From assembly GCA_030761205.1 (NCBI GenBank), contig JAULJL010000020.1, forward strand, positions 1,307,001-1,371,000: 64,000 nucleotides of DNA, given 5' to 3'. The notes under the pieces are model-generated. The model ran no database searches, was not told the origin of the DNA, and was given only the letters and a program-made list of their open reading frames with translations. Below are positions 12,706-30,200 of this stretch, in pieces. How positions within the stretch are numbered: position 1 is the stretch's first letter; each line of letters opens with the position of its first letter. Source of the DNA: Fremontodendron californicum (lineage: Eukaryota; Streptophyta; Magnoliopsida; Malvales; Malvaceae). The translations under genes and the position numbers were made by a program.

Positions 12706-13285
12706 ACTAAATAAAAACAGATAATTATGTTTGTATGTAATGATTAGAAAATAGAAAAGCAGGTTATAAAGTGAAGTCCCAAACGTTTCTTATTTCTTAG
12801 TAAATCATGACAAAGGTGGATCTTTTCACTCAAACATGCAATTAAGTGGATTCTTGATCATCCAAAGATTACTTTTTTACCTGCACCAAGTAGACTACAA
12901 GCAGTGACAATAACGGCTCTTGGATAGTGAAAAATACTTGGATTTTTTTAAAGGATATCTTAATCTGAAAATAAATTATGAATTGTAATTGCTGAAATTT
13001 AAATTTAAAATTTATTAAATATTATTTTTTTAGAGATGATTATATATATTTTAATTGAGTTAAATTTTGATTTCGAAAAGACGTTTTAATAGTTGAAGAC
13101 ACTGTACTTCTCACAAATGGAATAGAGCTTTTCTCTCTCTCCTGAAAAACGTATTTATCATTCAATTTTATATTCATACAAAAAAGAAATATACTCTTTT
13201 TTAGTCATCGTTATAATGATTAGTATTTTTGAACTAATATTGAGAACAACCCACTAGGATTGGAGTGATTAGCTTTTGCTTGTCC
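12706..13285. other. Intergenic spacer between two transposons
   Basis: AT-rich DNA without ORFs of interest. No feature recognised. Confidence 0.5.
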
Positions 13286-13293
13286 CCCTTGAT

Positions 13294-15162
13294 TAGAGGT
13301 GGCAAAATGAACCCGAACCCGAAAACCCGCCCAGGAAAACCCGAACCCGAACCCGCCCAAACCCGATTTGACCAAAAAGTCAAAAACCCGAACCCGAAAA
13401 AGCCCGAACCCGAATGGGCCCGAACCCGAATGGACCCGAACCCGAATGGGCCCGAACCCGAATGGACCCGAACCCGAATGGACTCGAACCCGAATGGGCC
13501 CGAACCCGAATGAGACCGAACCCGAATGAGCCCGAACCCGAATGGACCCGAACCCGAGACCGGCCCGAACCCGAACCCGAATTTAATACTAAAAATAAAA
13601 ATAAACAAATTGCAATTATTTTTTTTTACAAAGCAATAACTTTAATTATTAATTTTATTCTAATTTTTTTAATAATTTAATTAAAATTTAAAATTTAATA
13701 TATTATATATATATATGATGAAATAATAATTTTATCAAAAAGTAAATTATATTTTGTACTTATAAGTTATAACTTTAACGTCTCATATCATGATGAATTT
13801 ACAATCTAAATATTTTAAATTCTTGAAAATTTTAAAGATGTGAAAAAAAATTTGACAATAATTCAATTAATCTATAAAGGTAAAAAAATTGACAATAATT
13901 CAATTATTTTGGCCTTTTGGGTTATACTTAGACCTGCTCACGGGCCGGGCCTGGGCAGGATATTTTGTGTTTCGGGCCGGCCCGGCCCGGAACAGTAATT
14001 TTTATTATAATATTATTTTATTTAATTTTAATTATAAAAAAATAAAAAAAATAAAAAATTATTTTTTTATTCCAATGAACAGTGTTTCGGGCCTAAACGG
14101 GCGGGCCGGGCCGACCCAGGGCCAGGCCTGGGCAGAGAAAATAAAAAATAACGGGGCCGCGGCCCGGCCCATAAGCAGCTCTAGTTATACTTATGCGGTT
14201 AGGTTAGGGTGGGTTTAATTGGATTATGGCTTTCATGTGATTTTATTTTAGCGGGTGGATTTAATGGGGTTTTGGGTTTTATGGCCTTTTGGTTTTGGGT
14301 ATATTTATTATATATTAATAAATAATCATATTAATTATATATTTATTACGTATAATTTAAATATAAATTATATTTTTTAGTACTACTTTATAATTTATAC
14401 TTTATACTGATGAAAAAAATATAAGTACTCGATATATATATATATATATATATATCTTGACTATAAGCATAAATTTTTTGCATTTTATAAGTATATAAAC
14501 GAATAGATGAAGGCCAGGATTTATTTTTAAAAGTTTTTTATTTTATAGTGAATATAAATTATAATGTATTTATATTTTGAAATTCAAGCTCATCAAATCA
14601 ATTATTTTAAATATCAATATATTAATTTATAATATATCATATTTTTTATAATAAATTATTTCAAAATTTGATTTTATATAACAAATTAATTTCTTATTCT
14701 TTTGGTGCTAACAAATATTAATTTTAAAAAATAAATATAATTAAAAATATCATATAATAGCAAAAGTATAAAAATAAAAAAAATAATAATAATAAATTAA
14801 GAATTTGTTTTTAGATATAAATATTTAAATTACGTAAAAATGATTACATCTAATATAAAATAAAATAATGTAAAACATACCCGTACCCAGATCGAACCCG
14901 AACCCAGACCGAACCCGAACCCGAATGGGCCCGAATCCGAATGAGCCCGAACCCGAATGGGCCCGAACCCGAATGGGCCCGAACCCGAATGAGCCCGAAC
15001 CCGAATGAGCCCGAACCCGAATGGACCCGAACCCGAATGAGCCCGAACCCGGATGGACTCGAACCCGAATGAGCCCGAACCGAATGAGCCCGAACCCGAA
15101 TAAACCCGAACCCGAATGAACCCGACCCGAACCCGCCCGAACCCGCCCAATTGCCACCTCTA
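13294..15162. mobile_element. 1.87-kb non-autonomous hAT-like element with CCCGAA arrays
   Basis: Inverted ends TAGAGGTGGCAA and TTGCCACCTCTA are bounded by perfect 8-bp direct repeats CCCTTGAT at 13286-13293 and 15163-15170, the hAT signature. Inside each end is an array of a 16-bp unit, CCCGAACCCGAATGGG and variants (about 13317-13578 and 14879-15147). Both arrays run in the same direction on the plus strand, although the terminal repeats are inverted. The core is AT-rich and non-coding. Pro/Asn- and Gly/Ser-rich ORFs over the arrays are repeat artefacts. A smaller MITE is nested inside. Confidence 0.87.
13929..14183. mobile_element. hAT-like MITE nested in the 1.87-kb hAT element
   Basis: Left end TAGACCTGCTCACGGGCC; right end complement TAGAGCTGCTTATGGGCC. 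Perfect 8-bp flanking repeats GTTATACT lie at 13921-13928 and 14184-14191. The 255-bp element has the same GGGCCGG subterminal blocks and AT core as 11758-12019, but with an intact target duplication, so it is probably the younger copy. Confidence 0.92.
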
Positions 15163-15170
15163 CCCTTGAT

Positions 15171-15791
15171 AGTGATGCTTTGTATAAGAGAAATAACATA
15201 ATGAACAACTTAACGACTGGTTTAACTGACTTTAGTATGGATTAGCAGCCCCATACTTTAATCCTTTTTTTCTCCCTTTTTCTAAATATTTTATTGTAGA
15301 AAAAGTTGGTATAGCTAAGCAGCTTATGTCGTTTTTGTACGAGAAACTTCTCTTATAGGACTCTTGGATGTCTAATCTTAAATCAGTAAGCAAATGTACA
15401 TAGGAAAGTGAATTCGTGCCAATATATGGGCAAAAGGCATGTCTCGAGCCACATGCTAGCTATAAACAGGGCCATAAATCCTTGGTTCAGTTGAATTTGT
15501 GGATCTTATATGGACTCCTATAGTAAAACAGATCTCCAAAACCTATCAATAGAAATGACCCAAATTCCACAAAGCACGCAACGTTTGCTTGAACCATAGA
15601 AAAAAAAAAAAAACCCCCACTTTCCTTTGAAGCTTAATTGATGCCAGGATTCGGGGGGGGGGGGGGGGAGAGATGATGACAGGACTCTCTTTTCTTCCTC
15701 GGGAGGTTTATTGTTTAGAGAAAGGGATTGGGGAGGGAGCTATGGCGAGGAGAAGCTAGCTAGATAGTGGTTGAAATCTCGGCAAGCAAAT
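15171..15791. other. Intergenic; contains a 16-G run
   Basis: No gene recognised. A run of 16 G at about 15653-15668 and an A-run at about 15600-15613 are sites prone to length error. The rest is ordinary AT-rich sequence. Confidence 0.5.
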
Positions 15792-15799
15792 ATCAAGAG

Positions 15800-16097
15800 T
15801 AGAGCTACTCATGGACCGAGTCGGGTCGCAGCCACAGTCCGAATTTTTTTAATTTCTTTTATCCAGGCCCGACCCTGAGTCGGGCCGAACCGGCCCATCA
15901 ACTCATATTATTGTTCATATATATTAAAAAAATATTTTCTATATATTTTTATAATTAAATTTAAAAAATAATATTTTTATTATTGGGTAAACAGTGATTC
16001 GAACCGGGTTGACCCAAATCACTAAAATAACTGTCCAAACCCAACCCAATACGGACCAGACCTACTGGACGGACTGTCCGACCCGTGAACAAGTCTA
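15800..16097. mobile_element. hAT-like MITE
   Basis: Left end TAGAGCTACTCATGGACC; right end complement TAGACTTGTTCACGGGTC. The flanks ATCAAGAG (15792-15799) and ATCAGGAG (16098-16105) match at 7 of 8. Subterminal GGGCC/CCCGACC blocks flank an AT core, as in the other MITEs of this group. Confidence 0.8.
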
Positions 16098-16105
16098 ATC
16101 AGGAG

Positions 16106-16744
16106 TTAAACTCAACTTAGACATGGGTCCAGTCCTCTCTTCCATTTTCAACCACTTTCACCTTTGGTTAACAATTCCATGACTTTAGTTGGATGGAGAG
16201 CATGCAGAGAAAAGGAGGGAAGAAATAGTCATACTCTATTTCTTTACCTTCCATTTCGACAACTTTTTCACAGTGAGTAAATATGGAAAGAATATATCAC
16301 CTCCTCGGAACACATCCTTGAAATCGAAACTTTTAAGAGGGAAAGTATTCCTATCACAAGGCAACCATGAATTCTAATTAATGAGAACCTAATAACCATT
16401 CAAGCAAAGAACAACACAAACAACTTATTTTTCAACTTCACATGTTGGTGCTAATGTTTGAAGTACAGGGGGTTATTTATGTATAAGAATTCTCAAATTA
16501 AGCAACCATAACCTTATTGCCGACCAAGGCAAATAAAAAATTCTGACTCCGATTGAAATTTGTTGATGCTTTCAATCACAAAAGTTGCAAGATTGATGAA
16601 TGGCACAAATATTTGCCAAAATGCTGTACTTACAAATAGTTTATTGCAAATCCTTGTTCTCCATAATTTACTCCAGGCTGACTTGTTGGATCCTCGTAAC
16701 CATTTGCATAAAGCCCGTATCTGCCTTCTCAAAGGGCGCCTGAA
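16106..16744. other. 3' flank of SDH1
   Basis: Probably contains the SDH1 3' UTR close to 16744. A 62-codon ORF at 16189-16377 has no recognisable domain. No other feature recognised. Confidence 0.4.
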
Positions 16745-23171
<6,427 letters not shown>

Positions 23172-23356
23172 CTCCGCTCGCTTAATAAAAACTTTGTTCT
23201 ATACGTTTTTCTTCTTCTTCTTTTCTGAGTTATGGGAGTATGGAAGGCGTGTGGTTAATTTTGTATAAATTTGTTGGGAATTGTTCTTGGAAGAGAGGAC
23301 TGAGGAGGCGGCGAAATGGGAAGGTTTACTAATGACTAACTGCTGAATGCTATGAT

Positions 23357-23359
<3 letters not shown>

Positions 23360-23414
<55 letters not shown>
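23360..23414. repeat. (AT)n microsatellite
   Basis: About 27 uninterrupted AT dinucleotides, immediately left of a hAT-like MITE and about 190 bp upstream of the SDH1 start codon. Such tracts vary in length between alleles. Confidence 0.95.
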
Positions 23415-23416
<2 letters not shown>

Positions 23417-23424
23417 CTGACTGC

Positions 23425-23986
23425 TAGGGATGGCAAAACCCGATCCGACCGATGGATTTCGAGCCGATCTGATCCGAATGGAGAGGTTTTTTTTTTTGAA
23501 CAATGGAGGCGGAGCGGGGCGGTGCGGTTTTTTTTGTTTGAAAGGCGGGGATGGAGCAGTTGTGGTAATTGCCCGCCCCGCTCCGAATACTGAAATTATA
23601 ATTTTATCCTTACATATTTAGCTTTTAAATGAATAATAAAATAATATAATTAAACTTATTGTTTTTGTTTTTATTTTTAAAAACTTAAACCTAATACTTT
23701 ATTTTTTTCTCCTCCTATATTAGAAACATGTTTATATTTAATTTATATTTAAATTTTTTTAAAATGCTTTATTATTTAAAAAAAAATAAAAATAATTAAT
23801 AAATATCAAATGGGGGGAGCGGGGCGGGGCGGTTATGGATGTAACCGACATCCATGGAGGTGGTAGTGGTATTGAAATTTCAACATCCATGGCGGAGCGG
23901 GGCGGGGACGGGACAGAGCAGTACTATGGCTGGGCGGGGGCGGATACTGCAAAATCCGTCCCCGCCCCGCTCCATTGCCATCCCTA
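23425..23986. mobile_element. hAT-like MITE with GCGGGGCGG blocks
   Basis: Left end TAGGGATGGCAAAACCCG; right end complement TAGGGATGGCAATGGAGC. Perfect 8-bp flanking repeats CTGACTGC lie at 23417-23424 and 23987-23994. G/C-rich subterminal blocks flank an AT core with no coding capacity. It sits just upstream of SDH1, in or next to its promoter. Confidence 0.92.
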
Positions 23987-23994
23987 CTGACTGC

Positions 23995-25873
23995 TGACAT
24001 GTGACGCACTATGCTGTTACACTTACCCTTTGTTTTTCAAGATAACTACCGAAATGCCACTCTAGTTGTATTTTAATATTTTATGCAATTTTTGGGGAAT
24101 AATATAAAATAAAAAAAATTCGAAGAATTGCTTATTGGATTTTGTTAATTATTCATTTAATTTGGATTATTATTTATTATAATACAAATGTAAGTAGGAT
24201 GGTAACTTTCAATCACAAAAATGAAAATAGGAGGTAGGAGGTGTATGGAGAGTAGAAGTTTTCGTGGGTGGATCAAATTCGAATAATAAAAAAAATTATT
24301 TGTTTAAGTTTGGTCGAAATCTGACTTATTGAATTTGAAAGCTCATTTACTGTTTAAAATATATTAAAGTATTAAAATAATTTATTTTTATATTAATATT
24401 TTTATTTTTTAAATTAAATTTAAATTAAAATATTTTTATTATTTAAATAATAATACATACTGAACTGAATCAGCCCGAATGATAAAAAAAATTATTTCAA
24501 ATTCAATTCATTAATAATAGGTCTAGCATGAAATTAGATGGATTAATATTCTGGCACCTGAAACTTTGGGTAATGTCTTATGATCTTAAGTTATACATAA
24601 TGAAACATTTTTATGTTGATTAAATGATTTCTTTTGCGAGTCAATATCCATTACGAATCCTTTTGATGTAATGAAAAATCTTTTATTTAATAATATTATT
24701 GAGGTTCATTTTTCAAAATTAATTAGTTAGCAAATGAATCTACTCCTTATACAAAAAAAAAAATAGACAAGAGCATTTGGTATGTATTTTTATGAGTAAA
24801 GTTTCTTAAGATTGTTTGAAATAAGTTGAATAATAAAAAATAAAAATAAAAAACTTTTGATGACTAACATTAAACTTGGGATGGGAACTGAAAGCCAAGT
24901 TTTATTTGTTTGCCTAATAAGTAAGGCAAAGGTCAACGGTGGAAGGCTGATGTTTAGCAGAGCTTAAACCAAGTTATACGGTGGTGGTTAATGATCTAAA
25001 TGGTGCCACGTAGGAGAAGCAAAGAGAGATACGCGCAGGTGCTTTGCAGCCACAACGGACCTAACCTTTTGGGTTGGAGACATAAGCCACGTTGCCTCCA
25101 CCCTCACCATTAACATACAAACGAATTCCAATTCCAATTTCATTTCATTTGATTTGGTTTGGTTTCTTCTACTATAAAAAGTCCTAAACTATAAACCATA
25201 AACATTATTTTCAATAGAATAAATAATTATGGTCAAAGAAAATCATAGTATAATTGAACTAAAAAAAGGAGTGAAAAATCAAATTAAATTGAATTTAAAG
25301 TTCTGAAGTCACTCACATTTTTCACTTCCATTTTTATACCTAGGCCCTAGCCCTTTAAAGAATAAAGGAATGGGCTATTGGATCTTCATAGGTCATTTCA
25401 TTTCAGCTCAAAAGTGTTTGAAATCAAGAAATTAAGAAGACACCTTATTATTGGGCTTTTGCTATCCTTTTATGATCCAACGCTGCTCAAATTAATCCCT
25501 CGTAAAGCCCTAAAAGTCTATCAGCTAAAGAGCTGAACAGAAAAGGACCAAGTAAACCACAACTAAGCCACCACTATACTTTAGTAAAGCAAGCTAATGG
25601 ATTAAGCTCGTTGAGAGATTGCAAGTAATTATAACGACCCGCGCCGAGATCTAAGCCAAAGGCAATGTTGAAAAATCATACCGATCAGTTGGACTAGTTA
25701 ATTAAAAATCGAAAATCTGTTCAATTTAATATATACTTTAAAATTGAATATTTTATAAACCGATAAAAAATTGGTTTTAGTTGTTTTTTTTTATTGGACC
25801 TGTCAAGGTTAAAAGTCACTTAAGACCTGAAGCTCGAGTCTTCGACCTCTGAATGCGATCATACTATGGTAGA
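23995..25873. other. Intergenic, no gene recognised
   Basis: AT-rich DNA with a possible highly decayed hAT MITE around 24270-24530 (GCCCGAAT and TAGGTCTAGC remnants). No ORF with a domain, no RNA gene. Confidence 0.45.
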
Positions 25874-26049
25874 CTATGTTTTCTGACTTTTTATTTTTTT
25901 TAAAGTATTCGTGTTCAATACATATTCAAACAGTGGTATTGAAATATAATCATCTAAATATATGAAAAAAAACTTTTTAAAAAAATAAATATATCCGTAC
26001 CGGACACATATCCGTATCCGACACTTATCCCTGAATTCTGGTAACATAG
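25874..26049. repeat. MITE with CTATGTTRCTC ends (copy B)
   Basis: Begins CTATGTTTTCTGAC and ends TTCTGGTAACATAG, with the internal ATCCGTATCCGACACT typical of the family. More diverged than copy A. Confidence 0.6.
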
Positions 26050-27250
26050 ATTGTAGACATCCAGCACCTTGAAATGGAGACAAGTTTAACCATATTTTCA
26101 ACCTCCCATCTGCTTCAATCTAACAAACAAATCTCATACAGATGTAATAGAATATCAACCAAATGGCTGCCATATGGTAGTAAAGAATTGTATAAGAATA
26201 AATCAGAAAACAAAATTCCAACTCTACTGAGTTTAAAGAGGTCAAACAGAAAAGATAGAAAGCACTGATATTTTAACCAAAGGGCATTAACTATGAAATC
26301 GAAGAAACTTAAATCGATTGATACAACACTTAAATATCAGCAAATTTCTTACCCAACTAGCAGAAAAGAAAGAAGCCCCCACAACAGTCATGTCTTGGGA
26401 GGGCCATATACTCATTATTAAGAGAAATCATGCCATTTCTTGTCACCCTTTTAAGCTGAACAGAACAAAATGGTCCCTTAAGGGACCATGACACTATGGA
26501 TGTTTATTAACTGAAAATTACACAAACAAGCAAAAGACACAGTTGCTCTGTATTTGCTATGCTTGCCAATATTGGTTCTAATATTTCAATCTGAACTCTG
26601 AAGCAAGAAGACTGAAATTCCATATATTCTAAACTAGATCACAAATAAACAGTTAATGACATCAAATTTTGAATGTATTAGAAGAAAATCAACAAGATTA
26701 TAAATCTTATGCTAGATACTCTGTAACAAAATTACTCGTCAAAGAATTGAAGTATATTGCTTCATATAACCACTTAAGAATGTCAAATTTCTCTCTATCT
26801 ACCTTGCCAATGAGATCTAAAAATGGTTTCTTCCATTTTAATGTTTTTTTTTTCTCTCTCTCTCTCTCTCCCTACCTCCCTCTTGTTCTCATTTTATAGG
26901 AATGTTGATGTTTTGTTGTACACATAACATTAAATAATAAAATTTCCTGCAACCCTAGATTTCTACAGGCAACTGACCGGATAAATGATGACCAGATGTC
27001 TCTTGGCTGAACTGTGAAGTGTTACAGTTTCAAAGTGTCTGGAAAACTACCATGGGCTTTGTGTATGGTTTTATGAAGAAAAAAATGAACAAGAAACCGT
27101 ACCATCTACTTTAAAAGAAGATAGTCAACAGTCTTCGCTGACCAAGATCAATTTCCATGCTGTGTGAATGCGCCACATATGTTAAGCTGGGTAGTAAGCC
27201 ATCCAAGGGAAGCTCATATCAATGAAAGTACTTCCAGTGCCAGAAAAAGC
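26050..27250. other. 3' flank of the small membrane protein gene
   Basis: May contain the 3' UTR of the minus-strand gene that ends at 27251. A (TC)n tract is at about 26852-26872. No coding feature recognised. Confidence 0.45.
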
Positions 27251-30200
27251 TCACATAGACAAGGGTAATAGAAATTTTCTCTCCCTCTTCTTGACCAGAG
27301 CCTGTCTACAACTTCTCAAGTGTATGGGAAGAAAAATAACAAGCCATATAACGATAAACGAAAGCCAGAAGTGCCTAAAATAAAGGGACAAATAGGATAA
27401 TATAACTAGCACAATAAATGCAAAGGCCCAAAAAATAGCCACAGCTACATCAGTCCTGCATGAAGTCAACAGAATCTCATTAAGAACATGTAAAACCAAA
27501 GTATGCAAGAGAAATGCTAAAAAGAGACATGATATGTTAAAATGTTTGCAGTACGAATTTTTGTTGAATAAATGAACCCCTTTATAGGGATGAGGAGAAT
27601 AGCTATAATCTCAGGCAGGAAGTTTTGGGTTTTGAAGCAACTAGTATACAGCTTGACTTAAGGCCATTGTCAAAATGCATTACTTCAGTTTCAAACAGTA
27701 GAGATACCTCGTACGTCAACTGTCTTTCTAAGGTATCCAGCAAAATGGATATCAGAGTAAGTATAACTCAAAGACCTTGCTTACAATTGAAAATAAAAAT
27801 AAGTTCAAATCTCAACAGTTAACACCATCATTAAGAGCCTTTATGGCAGCTTAATAATTCTCCAGCGGTGCACCTAAGTACCATCCCCCAAATTGTTATA
27901 AGTGTAGTACGGTAGTAGTATATGGTACACTCCAGTTGAAGCAATTACAGTCAATCATCAAGTTTTCATCATCAAAAGGCTTCAATCAAATTTAAATTAA
28001 AGGCCGACTGTTGAGGTGAGTGGACAATGATTACGCTATTCAAGGCTTTATTAAAGCAAGATGACATGGTGGCTGCTATCTGGGTCAGGATATTGCACTT
28101 AGTTATCTGGCCCCTAAAGCAGTTAATTACTGCAATTTGATCTTAGTACGTCCCATTTCAAAGCAACAGGAATATCTAAAACTCAATCTGAGTTTGGGAC
28201 CAAAAGTGGGCTCATCATAGCTTGTTTACCCCCAAAGTCAGTATTGCCTCTTTTCAATAGTAAGCAAGCAAGATGATTTCATAACATATAAAAAATGGGA
28301 CTAAAAAATAACTGAAGTCATAATCAAATCACTGTCAAATAAAATGTATATTTCCAAAAATTGACTAACAAAAGTATAATTTCCTTGTCAAAACGCAATC
28401 AGACGATTGTGACTAAGCAATTTCCATTGATCTTGCTGTTATAACTCAGATAAAATTAAGGAGCTAAAAGAACGACAATTGGGAATCCATCGATGGATAT
28501 TGACATAACAATGATTCTTGATAACTCGTATAATTATATAGTTTTTAGTTATGTTTTATTATTGTTTTGTGTCAAATACGAGTTATTATTGTTTAGTCTA
28601 ATTGTGTTTATGATCTTTTATATTTTTATGTAATTTGGTGTTTTTCACAAGTTTCTTTGAGTGATTTCAGATTACTAGAATTAAGGGCAAATCCAGTTCA
28701 GTTTCAGTTCCGACACATTTTTCCATATCAAATATATCTGGAGTTTCACTGAAGCAATAAGGCTGAAATTTGTAGCCGTGCAAAGATAAGAGGCATATCT
28801 ATCTTTTTCATGTTTTATACTTCTTGAAACGGAGTCGTTTTCCCTAGCGAAATCGACCATCAAGTTGGCTGATGTGCAATGACGTCTGTGCTGACCTGTT
28901 TTCGTATTTTGCCCATATCTGCTTATCCACATCAGCAAATGAGCTGATTCCAATGGCTATGGATCCGTAACTGATACGGGAACCTTTGTCTAGAAGACCA
29001 TATGATCAGATCAGGCCTCTAATATTGACGAAATCGACCATCAAGTTGGCTGATGTGCAATGACGTCTGTGCTGACATGTTTTCGTATTTTCCCCATATC
29101 TGCTTATCCACATCAGAAAATGAGCTGATTCCAACGGCTATGGATCCGTAACTGATAGGGGAACCTTTTTCTAGAAGACTATGTGATCAGATCAGGCCTC
29201 CAACATTGACGAAATCGACCATCAAGTTGGCTGATCAAAATTGTCATACAATATGACGAAAATTGTTAGAAAAATTCACCCACCTATTATACCTACCTTT
29301 GAAATTTGTAAAGCTTGTCTCTTGTCATTTAGCCTTCCAAAATGTGTATAAATAGAGGGCCTTGGATGATTGTAGAGGATCATATTGTACATAGGTAGGA
29401 TATTAGCCATTGTAATAAAATTCTCTAAGTTTTCTTCTTCTTTCTTTTCTCTAGTTTTATTTTTCTTTAGAAAGAGCAAGAGGTTGGATAATTAATATTC
29501 TTCTTCTTCTTCTTTCTTTCTTTTATTTTCTTCTTAGATTCTATTTAATTTTATGTTTATGTTTATAATGCCTATGCTAGGCTAAACTTCTATTTGGTTA
29601 AGGGTGATTTCAAAGCCCTAGACATGTTTTGTGATTGATTTTCAGATTCTATCTATCATTAATTTTCTATCAAAGTTGCTTATGTTCTTCTACAAGAATT
29701 GTTCATGATGTTGTCTAGATTTATTTAGGTGTACAACTAGATAGATCTTGATAATTATCTATTGCTAGTTTAGGAGTCTTGATCCGTGTAATTGTCTTGA
29801 TTTCCTATTCATAAGTGGCAATTTGTGATTAATGATTATGGTCAAGTTTTCAATAATTGCAAAGTGGAACATAACCTAAGTTGAACAATCCGAGCTTATG
29901 TGTTTGTTGCTTAGATCAACCTATCTTTCTCATCATAAAGCTGCCATTAAATTGAATTTAGAGAGCTTATTCTAGGTTGTTTAATGGTTAGAGATTAAAT
30001 AGAGAGCTTGTTCTATTTAACGACAAACTAAGGAAAGATTGGGGTAACAGAGCTTGTTGTTATCTACGGTTGTTAACTTTGATAGTTGGTTGATATTGAT
30101 AGATCTGAAATTGATTCTTAATGATGTCTAGTGGTGGAGAATGAAACCTTAACCATATTTTTCATATTTGATTCTTCTTACTTATTTGTTTTCTTACTTT

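Noticed and set aside
13234..15208. Repetitive Pro/Asn/Glu- and Gly/Ser/Phe-rich ORFs
   Set aside because: They come from the 16-bp CCCGAACCCGAATGGG arrays of a hAT-like element read in several frames.
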